A stretch of DNA of 64,000 nucleotides from Marsupella aquatica (taxonomy: Eukaryota > Marchantiophyta). The position numbers were made by a program, and so were the translations under genes. Shown here piece after piece: positions 21,563 through 35,100 of this stretch (its first letter is position 1; every line of letters begins with the position of its first letter). The DNA lies in assembly GCA_973895155.1 (NCBI GenBank), contig OZ316894.1, positions 15,996,001 to 16,060,000 of the forward strand, given 5' to 3'. Below the pieces are notes generated by a model. The model ran no database searches. It had not been told where the DNA came from and saw nothing but the letters and a program-made list of their open reading frames with translations.

Positions 21563-24500
21563 CCATCACTGATGTCATTCCTTAAGATCAAGACCGTTGG
21601 ACATTTGTTGTGGCAGCTGTTGTGCGTTATGGGAGAGAAGGTTATAGTGAAAGAGTATGACAGGCCTTCACTGAGGCGAAGCATGGACAGCAGTGACGCG
21701 GATTTACTAGAATTCAGGGTCGACCGTGTGCTCGATGACAGCTATTTGCAAAACTTTCGAGCTGAGAGAAAAGAAGATTCTCAAAGAAGAATGTTTGAGT
21801 CTATCGGTTTACCCTGTTTGGAGTTTGCTTTGGATGGCTACAACACAACAGTGAATTCCCAAACTCAATTTTCCTAGTAGCCAAATTTACTATATGTACC
21901 TGGCCTCTCCCCAAGAAAGGAGATGTACCTACATGTGATAGTTTTGTTTCATGTTTCATGTTTCATGGCTCTGTTTCATGTTTAGTTTATTAGTATTGAA
22001 AGTCGATTATCTCATCCCGGTGGAAGCAGTTGTTCGTGTAGAAAACTCCCCCAAGAATAATTTTTAACAGTAACGCAGATTGATTTTCGCTAAGAAATAC
22101 TTGAGAATATATCGAAGTCAAAAGTCTAGGAGACTGATGGGTATCATTTTATGATTATAGGTTCTTGCATATGGTCAAGTAGGTACAGGAAAAACTTATA
22201 CAATGATGGGTGATGGAACCGAAAATGGAAGTGGACTGGTAAGTGATGATTGAACATTTTTGCAAAACTGTACTTTGATCTAGTTACTTGGCTAGAAAGG
22301 TGAAGTGCTTGAGACTTGTAGGCCTGTATTATCGTTTTGTGTGAATACTTTCTTTGCGCTGCTCCCGAATACTTTCTTTGCGCTGCTCCCATCTACATTT
22401 CACAATCAAAGCTACGACAGAGTTGAATGTATGTTTAAGATGAGAGAAATAATATCGAATTCACATTGTTAGGATCGCCGGCAGAGGGAGAGATTTGCAG
22501 AGATTGAAACCAGGCATGTATTTGGATTTTGCAAGGTAGATGCCAAGGCTGGCCAAGGAATTGATGAGTCAGCTAAAGACAGAATTCGAGGGTGAGTTTG
22601 AAGTCCAGGTACTCGTTGCTGTACACTAGCTATTCTTTCCCATCGCTAGTTGTGACCTGTAGTGGAATTTGCTAAAACCTATGTCCCGTAGACTTTGCGT
22701 CCGTTGCACCTAGGATCTCTTTTCACATGTGGTAGAAGCAGGATTACAACGTAGTGAATCAAATCACATACCAACACGATTCTGGTAGAGGGTTTCTGAA
22801 GTAAAGGTTGTTTTGTATATAAGCCAACTTCCTCTATTCCACCCCAGGTCAGCTATCTGGAAATTTATCAAGAAAAGATTCGTGATCTTCTTGCTGTTCA
22901 AAAATTGGACCTCCACGAATCAAGGTGTGGATCAATGAGAAGTTGCACAGCTAGTTGTTTCGACGGCTATGAGGATAGCACCTATGAAAACTCAGTGGAC
23001 TATGACACAACAAGTCATGCGAGCTTGTTTGTGGGGACACCTAGAAGCTGGAGCTCTGAACGTATCCCAAGTGTTTATTTTGATAATCGAGTACCAAAGA
23101 AAGAATATTTGAAAGTTCGAGAGCACCCAGTGACAGGTCCGTATGTTGAAGGTTTGTTGTGGAAGGAAGTTACAACATGGCAAGACTTGGAAGCAATGAT
23201 GTTGCGAGGAGCAGCCAACAGGACTATTGCACCAACTCCTTTGAACAAGCTCTCAAGTCGTGGTCACACACTCTTTACCATCAAGCTGATCAGGGCATGC
23301 TTTCTTCTCTCTTCTATACTTAAACCTCACCAGTAACATTTACGTCATTGTCATTTTTGCAGTGAGCATGGTAAATTTGTAAGGAACGACCCACAGCATG
23401 ACCTTAGACTTCCATTGAACACTGGCGCAATGACTCCCTGGTTCAGGGATGCCAAACTTATACGCTAACAATCTGATGATGCACTGAAGAAAGACAAGCC
23501 TCTGGCACCCCACCGGCATGTTTTGCGTTGAAGACTTCAATTAGTATGATCGAGAAGTTTCTAAATCAGTGAAAATCACTTCATATTTCCCCACGTTCAC
23601 AACCCTCAGCTGGAACGTAGACAGTATCTCTGGCGGTATCTGCACCAAAATTGCCGCAAACGCCTCCCCTCGGAAGCACAATGAAAGATGAACGCTGGTC
23701 CTTGAATGATGCAATCAGCCTGTAGTGCAACTGTACAATCTAGAGGAAATTTAAATTTCGGCGTCCAGCGCCTGCCGTCGTTTCTCATTTTCAAGAAATT
23801 CATCGCGAATTCTAATGTTTCGTCTTGATGAACAGGGAGGCAGGAGGTTTGTTAATGGCTGTCCCAGCTCATCGTTTAGCGTCATCAACCTGGTTGATTT
23901 AGCAGGTGTGCTAAGCTTCAATCTGGGTCGCATTTACCACGACCCAAACCCCCTTTTGGTTGTTAAGTATCTCTTCAACAGCTAAGAACGATTCACGAGT
24001 TCATGTTTGCTGACCAAAGCAATTAAAAAATTTCAGAGGACACGGAAACCCAACCAATTGCACGTTCTAGGTATGCCAAATGGAATTTGATTCTTTAAAT
24101 TTGTACTAGAAGCGAGAGTTGATTTCTATTCGGGACTGTCCTGATTGTGTCTAATAAATTACGTTTCAGGAACTGAGAAGCCCCAATCTGCCAAGAAGGC
24201 ATCAGTGGAGAGGCTAGACGAATCCCGATACATAAACCGGTCCCTTGCCCAGCTAAATGATGTAAGTTCACTTCTATAGCGAGCCAAAGTAAGCCACACC
24301 TTGGAACTATCTGCTTCTAAAACTACTCCATTGTGTTTAATCTCAGTTTGCTTTCCTGATTGGTATAGATCCAAACGGTATTCCCAACGGACTGCAGTAA
24401 GTCCTTGCTGAACCTCCCCATTGCATAATGGAGAGCACACTCTTGTATTGCCTTTGACTCATTTGTAACTTAGGCAAGGTAAGTGGGGAGACTCACAGAA

Positions 24501-25461
24501 TGGGTCAGAGCTTATAAGGAGAGGTGTTTATCTCACTGCTGCCCAAAATAACTCAATCTAGAAACTTGTCTGCAAATATGTCTATGGGGCGTCCTGTGCA
24601 GGTTATAATAAATCTCTCCAAAAACAAGAAGTTCATATCGTACCGCGGCTCTGCTCTCACATGGCTACTTCGAAATTCTCTCGGTGGAGGAAATTCCAAG
24701 TTGTTTCTAATCGCCCACATCTCTCCTGCTGAACAGGTGGCTTGGTTCATCGCAGACTCTCTATGTATGGATTGAGTACACTAGTAGAATTTAACTTCTT
24801 AACCATTTCGTAATCGGCCGAGAGAAGACACTAACTTATCGCATCATCTCGTGCTGTCGTTGATGCTCAGGAGAGTTCAATTGGCTTAATTTATCATCAT
24901 CATAATTCGATTAGCTCCACAAGTTTGGGACTCCATTCTCTGAAATGAAATCTGGATTTCTGAGTATTTTGACAGTTTTGTTCTCCTAGTTGTTTTGTGG
25001 TGACAGCCTGAGTAAAATTAATAAATACTTCGCTCACCTTACTGCATGAAATTCAATATGAAATTCGACTGCGGTTCGGTACATGTCGTGTATGTAGACA
25101 GTCTGAAACACAGAGGATAATAATGGAGTAGTATCCTGTTGTCATGTTGCCGATGATGAATGAGCAGGATTTTCAGGAAAGTGTGAACACTCTGCGGTAC
25201 GCCTCCAGAGCGAATCGTGTCCACAGCATCATCGCGTCTCATCCTGACCACAAGAAGCAGCTGCTGGTACGTATGAAGAAGGAAATTCGAGTGTTGCACA
25301 ATCTCGTTCACGACTTGACGAAGAACAAGATCACGGAATGCCCAGCCAGTGACGAGCTCAGACGCGCCAGCGCGTACCCCTCCTTGCAGCAGTCTCAAGG
25401 TAGTTCGGGTGCCACAGAGATGTATATGGAGCCAACAAATCTTCCCGAATTGTTTGCTTAG
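19697..25461 (+). CDS. Kinesin-like protein with kinesin-3-type motor at the C-terminal end, multi-exon
   Basis: This is a microtubule motor ATPase. A long exon (19697-21187, donor gtacat) encodes about 497 polar, low-complexity residues. The motor follows. Exon 21546-21850 has DLLEFRVDRVLDD and ESIGLPCLEFALDGYNTT. Exon 22161-22238 has P-loop GQVGTGKT. The exon from 22848 has VSYLEIYQEKIRDLL, a ~60-residue insertion, VREHPVTGPYVEGL and switch I SSRGH. The exon ending at 23905 plus 24170-24261 give switch II DLAGTE and YINRSLAQLND. Exon 24602-24736 has YRGSALTWLLRNSLGGGNSK and ISPAEQ. Exon 25168-25461 has TLRYASRANRV, a short basic helix and TAG. GPYV and SALTWLLRNSLGG resemble kinesin-3. Problems: exon 22473-22591 does not resemble the expected GIIPR stretch and leaves a frame shift, and the exon after SSRGH has no clear GT donor. 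The true start may lie upstream (18443 or 18952). I cannot tell a working gene from an early pseudogene. Confidence 0.8.
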
Positions 25462-25589
25462 CCAGCTCCCCTCACCTTTGGCTTCCCTTCCCATTTTTTT
25501 TTCGGTACGTGCACATTAGAGTACAGCCACCCCACTAGGTAGCTATCTAGGCGAGGTATGTAGTGAACTCTGTCACACCTTGGTCTTCA

Positions 25590-25700
25590 TGTTTGAGCAC
25601 TTTAGAGCATGTTATGCTATGGCTAGTTGTAGTTTTATGTCTTCAGTTTTGTAGCACTTTAGATCATGTTATGCTATGACTAGTTGGAGTTCTATTTGCA
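25590..25700. repeat. Two-copy ~55-bp direct repeat downstream of the kinesin gene
   Basis: GAGCACTTTAGAGCATGTTATGCTATGGCTAGTTG recurs as AGCACTTTAGATCATGTTATGCTATGACTAGTTG after about 54 bp. It probably lies in the 3' untranslated region of the kinesin transcript. Confidence 0.8.
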
Positions 25701-28700
25701 GTACTTAAAAAGCCATGTGTCTATCTTCTTATTTCGAATCCCCAACCGACGAACGAATTTTCATCATGGCAGCCGCTTTCTGCTCTCGACCAAAAGCCAG
25801 TTAGCGAAGAAGAAGCTTGACGTTATAAATAATGTTAGGCAGGACGTGATCCGTTTGAACAAGCCTTGATTGTCCCTACGATTGGACGATAATCAAGTCC
25901 AAGCTCTTATTATTGTAACAGCGAATGTTTGATTCATTCTAAAGATGGCTCACATTTTCAGAACTGAGTACGTTTTTGGAAATCTGTGGTATGTTACAGC
26001 AGCGTCAAATTGGCTTTGTGCCAGAGCCCTGACCTAGGATAGAGCCTCCATCCAGATTTTTGAATCCCAAAATGTTCTTTGCAACAGGCCTATCATATGT
26101 ACTGGCGCTTGCTTGGAAAAACGTTTTTACATGGATTTGGTTGCCAGCAAAATGCAAAATCTTTTTGTTTTGTGTTGCTTTTGTCTCGTCACCAAATGAA
26201 GCAGGTTTAATGAAAGTCAAAGTTCTAAACAACAGATTCATGTTAAGACATATCTTTCTAAGATCCCATGAAAAAATATAGGAATATGATCCAAAACAAA
26301 AAGTTGGATGGAGATCTCATACCACCAGTAACAACGTCACAATAGTTGGCATCATCCAAAACTTGCTAGTAGTGTTCTTTTCTGAGAAATCCTGTTTTGA
26401 GGACCAAGTTGTCCATGAACAAGAGAAACATTTACATAAAAACTTGCAAACTCTTTTCCCTAGAAATTTCATTCATTGATGGAAGATATTCAACGACGGG
26501 AGATACATGTAGAGAGCTTTCCTGAATCCACCTTTGTCAAGAAAATAGTGTAAACTCAATATGCTCAGGATTCGTTTTGTGGCAGTAAAATCATACTGGG
26601 GTTGACAGGTTGCTCTTTCTGGCCAGAAGCACTTCGTATGCTTGGCCTGGACACATTCTCAAGTTGAACATTGTTGGTGTGACCCACACAAATGGGTTTC
26701 TGTAGTCATAATCCCAATCCAAGAGGTGGTGGGAACAATGATAAAGCCATGCCATGCAATGAAGCAATGCAATGTAAAAGCTTTTCTACCTGAAACTTTA
26801 ACGCCTCATATAGCTCCAAGATCAGAAACAAGGTCTCAAGACCAGAGGCATCACCCTGAAGAAAACAGGCTTTATCCCAAAAAGACCCAACTCGCCAGGG
26901 AATTCCTACGCGGAAAACTGTGAGAAAACTTTGGGAACTTTATTAAATTTGAAGCGGATACTTTAACACTGTTCAGGTTCTCGTCGTGACTGCGGTCTTC
27001 CCTGGTTCTTGGTGCACAGTGAGGTGAATCCGTTGCCTCGAATTCCGCCCCAGATGATCGCTATGGTAACACCAAAGTTTGGGAAGGATGACATTTCACC
27101 TTCCCAGAGACAATACATCATAAGTGCGATTTCAACATGGTCGAAATTCTTAGCAAATCGTTCCCTGTCATCGTTCCTTTACATTTGCGATTGCGAATTT
27201 TACACATGATCCTTGCTGGGAATGTAACGCATTCGAACACTTCTTTTCTAGACAACCTTCAGTAAACACTTTAGGTTGTGGCTCCTGGTAGAGGATCGAC
27301 ATTTACGAAGGGAAAGAGAAAGAGAACGTGAATCGAAGAGCATGTCATGCAGAAGGGATTGTGAGCTACCGTTTCGTTTGCATAACTTTCAGATTCATTC
27401 ACTTTGAGGCGATGTCAACCCGAATTTTAGGAGACGTTCACATAGAAGGGTGCAATCAGGTTTGTTACCATTGGCAAATCTGAGGTAGTCACCTCTCACT
27501 AATGTCGGCGGGTAGAAAATCCGCCCTACGTATCTTATAAGTACATTAAATGAAACATCTAATTTGGACTGCGGTGGATGGACGGCACATGACGTTCATC
27601 CACACGAAATACATACCATTATTCTTAAAGACCTCCACATAGAGGGTAAAGAATCCTATTACTATACTAAATCACACCCTAACCATATAATGGGTCTACT
27701 GATGGAAATTGGAAGACCCCACCCCACAGCCACACCACTAAACACTTGAACGGCAACACCTGCAGATGCAACCCTGCTCCCTTGAACTGAATTGTGTTCA
27801 AAGATAAACACATAATACCGGTGTCTGCTTCTTAAACCAAAACGAGGCATAACTGATTGCCGTTATTACTTTCAGTAACCACCACCTATCATCGACAAGG
27901 ACGACAGATGCTAACTTCTAAGATCAATTAATGCCACAATCACTAGAAATCAACCATATTTTGAAGAACATTTACACCGCCATGTAAAAGTAAAGGTATG
28001 ATACACAGCACCAATAGTTAAAGCTTTTGCACAATCTTCCTCGCGAGAGAGAACCTTATGCCTGTGAGGCACTGGCCATCACAACCAACATAGCAACGCT
28101 GAGACTTTGGTAATTCCCTTGTTCGCAGTGACTTGGTGTCCCGATGATGCCCACACCTGCTATTGATTGTCCATGTGCCTGTGTAAGACGCATTGTGCAA
28201 ATGGCGAAATAGTAAACATGACGAAACCCACATTACGCTTAAGATAGATTTAGTTGTACTGCATATCCCCGTAACCACTTGGCTGTTTGTTACCCAGTAG
28301 GATCATCATCCCTTAGAATTTGGACTGGAAGACAACTGAACTTGGCTGGACAAATCATCCAGTAAAAGCAGGTATATGTATAAAAGTACCTGCATATAAC
28401 CCCGATGTGAACTGCAGAAATATTTTACACTTCCACATCTTTGCAGTTAAATTATTGGCTAGATCCAGAGATTTTATACACCTGCACATCTGTTCCACTG
28501 AAACGTATCATTGAGAACCCCAAGATGCGACACCACAAAGGAAGCTCTGAAAGGTGACTACCATATCTGGGGACAAAGTCATAAACTTTGCTGCTGAGAG
28601 CAAAAGGAGCTTCTAATTGCATTCTATTCTTTTGAGCAAAGACATTGTGTAAGCTAATAACGAAAGTAAACTCGCACCGTCCGGTATGAAGCACGGAAGG

Positions 28701-29103
28701 TACCTTAGCATTCCTTGGCTGAGATAAGATAGTTCAGCTAACAATGTTGCTACAATTATGTACCGGACAGCCCGTACCACATAATCTGCATATTACTTCC
28801 GCGAAAGTCATTCCAGGCTTGTCAATATCCACATCGTCTGACAACCCATTAGCCATAATCGACCCTTTGCCCTGCTTGGAACTGGATCATCCTGTACACT
28901 AGTGCCTGCCCCAAAAGACATTGATCAAAGAGCAAATGAGCAAATTTGGGCGTTGGTAGCTTAGGAAAACGGAGCACCAGGGAACTTTATACATCACATA
29001 GAATCCAAGAATTGTCCACATACCTAACGAATGAGATGAAATTCACAAAGCGAGAAACAGCCCGTTTACTGTTGGACGTAGCACTTACAGAGGAAAGTTG
29101 TTC
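25701..29103. other. Spacer between kinesin and PAG1-like gene, no gene recognised
   Basis: Open frames of 60-93 codons occur (for example 26642-26923 and 27009-27209, both +), but none shows a family motif, a splice pattern or favourable composition. The right end probably contains the 3' untranslated region of the minus-strand PAG1-like gene. I found no terminal repeats marking a mobile element. Confidence 0.55.
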
Positions 29104-32100
29104 TCATTGATGTCTTCCTTGCGGATCTGCTGTGGTAACTGAAGGGCGAACACTGGGGGCAACAAAGGGAACAAGTCGCTTGTAATCCCTCTTCCGACCA
29201 GGACCATATGTATCTAAAACTCTTCCGAGTGCTAACTTTGTATTTTGCAGAGCTGTTTCTCGAGATGGCAGCACGTCTGTAGCCGCTACAGTCCCAGCAG
29301 CAATGGGGGGTGTGGCGTTTGTTCCATCAGAGCTTAGCCAAGACGGTTGAAGAGGACCACTTTTAGCCTTGAAAGAGCTATGCGATACCATACTTGAAAA
29401 TCTATCCTCCAACTGTAACCTTCGTAATGCTGGTGACCCTGGAGCTACAAAGTTCCCATTCTCTTGCACAGAAGGTGCATCGTCCACTTGGAAACTACCC
29501 TGTGTACTGCAGCTCTGTAAAACAGCCTCAAGTACATTCAAAGCTTCAAAACAAAGAGGACTCTCAACAAACTGTGAAACTGCAGCATAAATTTGAGGCG
29601 ACTTTGCTGCATCCATTGTCGTGTGTTGCAGAAGAGCTCTCAACATAAGTAAAATCACTCGTTGGTACTCAACTGGTCCCTTTTCTAACAAACGCAGTAA
29701 ATGTCTAAAAGCTAACGCAGAATGGCGTGGGAACCACTCTGTGCATAAAAGTGGGGCAACCCGGTCCAAAAGATCCTCCATGGTTGTTTGCCATCCCTCT
29801 GCATATGCGGCAAATACAAGTGCTAGACCATCAAGATGCTTTGCAGCACACCATTGCGAGATGTTTGCTGCCACTGAGCGTGCCTTCTGCAACTGTTGCT
29901 GAAGAGGAGAGTCAAAGCCCAACATTAGCGAGCCCCCTCCCTGTTGCAATTGCAGGCAGAGCCAGGGCAGAAGTCCAACAATGTGCATTAATAACCTAGT
30001 ATCTGAATCTCCAAATATTTGATCACACGAATGAAGAGTAATTCGTGAGAGGACTTCAATTGCAGAGGCATGGCTCACAGTTGACATAAGACCCTTCAGA
30101 ACTAAAGGTTGAACCCCTTCAAAAGTAGGCGCTTTCTCCTCTGAATCCCCTCCATCTTCACTTCTACCAAGTATGTCAACCCCACTGGAGTCCAGCCGAG
30201 CTAAGTCCCTGTCATGTAGGTGACTCTCGTATTCGTCTTTGGGCATATTAGAGAGGAGGACATTTTCAGCAGTTTGATCATGAAATGACAATCGATCAAT
30301 GACTCGGGCAAAGAGCTCCAGGACCTGAGTGTAGACATGGACAAAATCCGTGTGCAGCATCGCAACACAGCCCCAGAAGACTTGTGGATAGAGTATAACT
30401 TTCTCTGGTTCCATAATTTCCACCATAACTTGCAAGGTGAGTAATATCTCCATCACAAATCCCAAAACTGGCTGTCCCGGGTTGCTAAAACACCGATGTA
30501 AGCATCTTAGCAATGAGACACAGGTGTCACTTGTGACACTTGGCCTAAGTGCTCGGTAGATTTGATGAGAACGACAAGCCAGATGCCTAGAAGTACACTC
30601 CATCGCCCACTTTAAGGCCTCCTCTCCCCATCGCTCTCGCAAATCACCTTGAAAGAAGATAGCATCCACTACACTCAAAACGAGGGCAGATAGCAGTGCC
30701 GCGCTAGGGAGCTCCATACGATTGAATGTCATATCCTCGTTCTCCCACATCATACTACTTTTTTTGGATTGCACATACTTGATCAAGCTCACAACCTGTT
30801 GCTTATATTCTCCATCTCCGTGATCACCAACATCATACAGCTCTAGATGACGGCCTGCAAGGGAGTACAGAAGGTTCACAAGCAACTGCTGGCAGTGCTC
30901 AAGAACAATATCCTCCGAGCTGTCCATAGAGACAAAAGTAACATGGAATAGAAGAGGAAGATGCCCTCGAAAATCTTCATCGTTTTCATAGGCTATTTCT
31001 GCCAAAAGAATCAACGCAATGTCTGCCCGTGAAAGCCAATGATGATGCCCTTGCAATGCAGACTGGAGTTCCCCTGCACTAACAGCTGGGGTACTTGAAC
31101 GCATTTCCTCCACGGAGTTAGGTGTGTCAACAAAATAGTCCCCACTGTCCCTTGAGAGATGCCTACTTTTGAGGCTTCCTGTGGAACTACGGACCCCCAT
31201 GAGGGGACCAGATAAATTCATTAACGGACCAGATCCTGTAAACAGTTGACCTGATCTACCCTGATGTATTTCTGGCATTGCCAAACTATTCAGGGGACCA
31301 GACATACTCCGGCCCGTTGCTGTACGCCAGCTCAAACTGCCACTGGTAGTTCGCAGAGGACCCTCCAAGGAGCCCCGAACCAACAGTGGAGACATATGAG
31401 GCGGGGGCTCAACTACTGGGACGGCCTGAGGACCTTGTGAGAATTCGAGCACTCGAGCATTGGTCCCAACATCAAATCCTGAATCAGTTGGCCGTTTTAT
31501 TTGTTCAGGGTGATCTTCCAGCATCCTCTGGGATAGTTCATAGACCAGATGATCAATGGTCTGCTGAGGTGAAATTCTGGCCAAATATAAGCTGATTCTT
31601 TTTGCCACAGAAAAATAAGTCGCAAAAGCTCCACTAATCTCCCCTGTTGCATTTGAATCACAATCTTCAATTCCCTTAGTGATGAGAAAGTCCAGGACAG
31701 GGATAATATTTCTCCACTTCGTTGCCACGGTACTCCAGAGTTTCTCAATTTCATCAGGAAATTGATCTCCATGCCGCCATGTGACATAATACAGGCTTTT
31801 CAAAAGTCGCTCACTCCAACCCGAGTCCAACAGTGCGACGAAGTTAAGGTTCTCAATCCAAGGAGCCATACATGTCAACACTTGATGCTGGGCAATTATG
31901 TCAACTGCATCAAGCTGCCGCTGCATGATTTCCTCACAGAGAAGTTCACTTAGCTCAGGATGTTCCTTTGCAAGCTTAGCTGACAACTGATACTGAAATT
32001 GTTGATAAGAGTCTGGGAGACTTCCCACAACCGCGGCACGATATCTGCCGGCGCCTTCCCCTTCTTCTGCCCATGCACGTAGTGATAATGTTTCCAGCAT

Positions 32101-35100
32101 TTGTAGTGCATCGTCCCTTATCTGACGAGACTGGTCGACGACTTTATAAAGAATGAGACTCAACAACCTCTGTATCTCACACTTCGGAACCTCTTGACGC
32201 ATGTACACTTCAGCAAGAACAGTAAAATACCCATCAGCAATAGATGGGTCCGACGAATAACACTGCAACCATGTCAATCTCAGATAGGTCAACTGCTTGG
32301 ACTAGCCATTATTCTGAGCAGCTCATGAAAACTGAACACAGTAGAAGTGCGAAAATGAGACAATATTCCTAAAGAAAATTCTACATAAATAGCTTTGGAG
32401 GCGTAGTAATTTTGTGGAACAGTCATTCTACAAAACAGATCATCTGCAGATCTCCAGAGACTGCAGAATTAAATGGGAACTACAAAAATACCATAAACTC
32501 GCTTCACTTTCGAAGAACATAACGCCTGGCATGATAACGACGTCTCGGGAGAGAAAAGCAAACCTGATCAATGCATGCAGGAAACAAATCAAGGTTTGTC
32601 TGCAGAAGATTCATCAAGGCAGTCTTTGCCAGAAGAACTCGGGAAGAAGTTATACGTTGTCGGTCCCGCCCTCCACCTCCTCGAAATCCATCCACCGTTC
32701 CAATAACTCCGAACTTAGAATGAGGAGAAGGTGTACGAGGATCAGCAGGCGAGTGGCCAACCGGCACCCTGTTCACCGGTTCCAGGAAGAGACCATTTAT
32801 CCAAGAGACCACCCGCCCACTCATTTTCCTCGCACTATCATCAAAACAGGTTCCGTACAACAATGCAGCCATTGCATTCATGGCTACCCATTGGATTGCA
32901 TCCACTTGCTCATTAACCTCTTTCTCCAAATTAATTTTTTCTACTGAATCTTTGGTTCTCACATTCTGTGCAGACTTGTAGCGTTCTATCTCGCGTCGAT
33001 ATTCATTAACTCCATCTTGACCCCAGGCACTGGAGGTGTCATCACACCAAGAAGACAAGACGTCAAACAATCGCTTCCGCATCCTTGAATCAAATTTCTC
33101 TGATGATGCCCGAACCATATCTGCTGCAAGAGATCTCAACACACATGCAAGGGAGTAGCGTAGAGGCTGGATGTCTTGAAATGCCTCAGTCGGCGCAGAC
33201 AAAATGTGCCGTATTGTGTCTTCAATGAACCTCAGAAAGTGGATACGTAATAATGACTTCCGAGTGAGCATTCCTGGCCATACACTCTCGGCAACCATAC
33301 GATAGACCTCTGCAACATGAACGCGTACATCCTCCCGACGAAGCTTCTGGCTCTGTCAACATGCATGTCCAGCATCCTCAGCTCACAATTCACCTTCCAA
33401 TCGCCGTTGTAACAATCATAATTTCACAATTGTCACAATCATAATGACATCTGTACATCACAATTCACCTTTCAATAGCATTACCTTCCATTTGGGCCGA
33501 TTTTCCATCTCGGAAGTTACTTCCTCCAGGAATCCGGCCAATTCAGTTAGCATAACTTCACATATCTCCAGGTGTGAGTGTCCAAGGGCCAATGTTGCAG
33601 CGTACTGCAATACCACAATTGTGCAGTGATGGTACTGTCAAATACAATCTGAAGCGGACCCTACTTTGCATAGATGTGCAAAAAAGGAAAGGATATTTTG
33701 AAGTCTGTAAAAACAGATCAGCAATCAAAGGTACTCTTAAGAAGTTAGCAGTACAAACAGACCAAACAAAGCTAGTACTCTACATTAATCCAGCCAATGG
33801 CACCAAGTCTAACGTTTCCATTTGAGACAGGAAGAAAAGCCGTACAATTTGTCCATCATTGCCGGACTTCAAGAACGGAAACACAAGCCTCAACAACTCT
33901 TTGACAGACTGCGCCCCCCCATCATCAGAGTCCTCTGGTGGGCAAGAACAGGCAAACATAGAATACATGTGCCATTGATCCAATTTGTTGTCGACATCGT
34001 GAGCTTGCGTTGCTTTCCCTCCTAGATCAACTGGAGTGATATGAGCAAGCCGAGTTACGACTTCCAACCTACAAGAAGAAAAACGTCAGTTCAAAACTCA
34101 CTTTTTATATGTATCTTGCGAACAGTTGAGTCGCGCTTCTGATCAACAACAACGACTAACGACAAGCTCACCTTGCCCCTTGCACAGCAGCTGGAGATAA
34201 TTCTGCAACATAGTTAACCAACTCACTCAAACAGCGTGCCCATCTCGCTTTGTCATTACTTTCCAGAACTGTCTGCAGGGTCAGATCTGGAGGGACAACG
34301 TCCCACTCACGCCTCAAATCGTACCACCGACCAGAATCCCAATAACAACGCTGCACAATATCATCCTGCGAGCCAATTCCCAAACTGTATCAAAGACACA
34401 TTGCGTGCTATTCAGTCTTCTCTCTGAAGAGACAACAATTTAGCGAATAAGTGGAGGTTCGTATATCCAGCTCACTATCCATTGTTGCTATTCATCTTTG
34501 ATAGTAGCATTTGAGTTTGCAATTAAGGTTAACCAGCCGGTGATGAGCACTTGACCAGTTGACTTTGAAGACTACTGTAATTGAAGCTCTGAACATTAGT
34601 CATTGCAAGCAAGAAATTACTTAATGATATCAGAGAGCACTTAATTCGTTCCAGGCAAAGAAAATTGGAAAGATATCACCACACTGTTGTAATTGACAAC
34701 AAGGAATGCTAACATCTTTATTCATTTCCAGTTAGAAGTAGAATGTCGCTCTTACCCCTGTCTCCTCAAACACATCAATTACAAAAGTTGATTCTGGGTC
34801 AGCGCGGGGTTTGGTGCGCTCGTGCTCTTTGGTAGACAGCTTTGTTATATCATTCTGCAAAGCTCGGACACACCGTAGAAGTTCCAGTGCAGTGTGTCGA
34901 ATTTGAAGGTCTACGGAGCAGAGAAATATGAGGCCAACTGCATCCATTCCTGAAGGATCAAAATTGTTCGCATCCTCAAACGTAAGAGGGATAGGATATG
35001 CGTTCCTAGAATTTCGATTCCCACTGCGAGTATGTTTACTCTCTGATGTAGCATTCTCTTCAGCCAAACAGGCACGCCACGAGTGCAGTAACTGGACTAG

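Noticed and set aside
26060-27209. Possible retroelement open frames between the kinesin and PAG1-like genes
   Set aside because: Translations in all frames gave no gag, protease, integrase or reverse-transcriptase signature I could defend.
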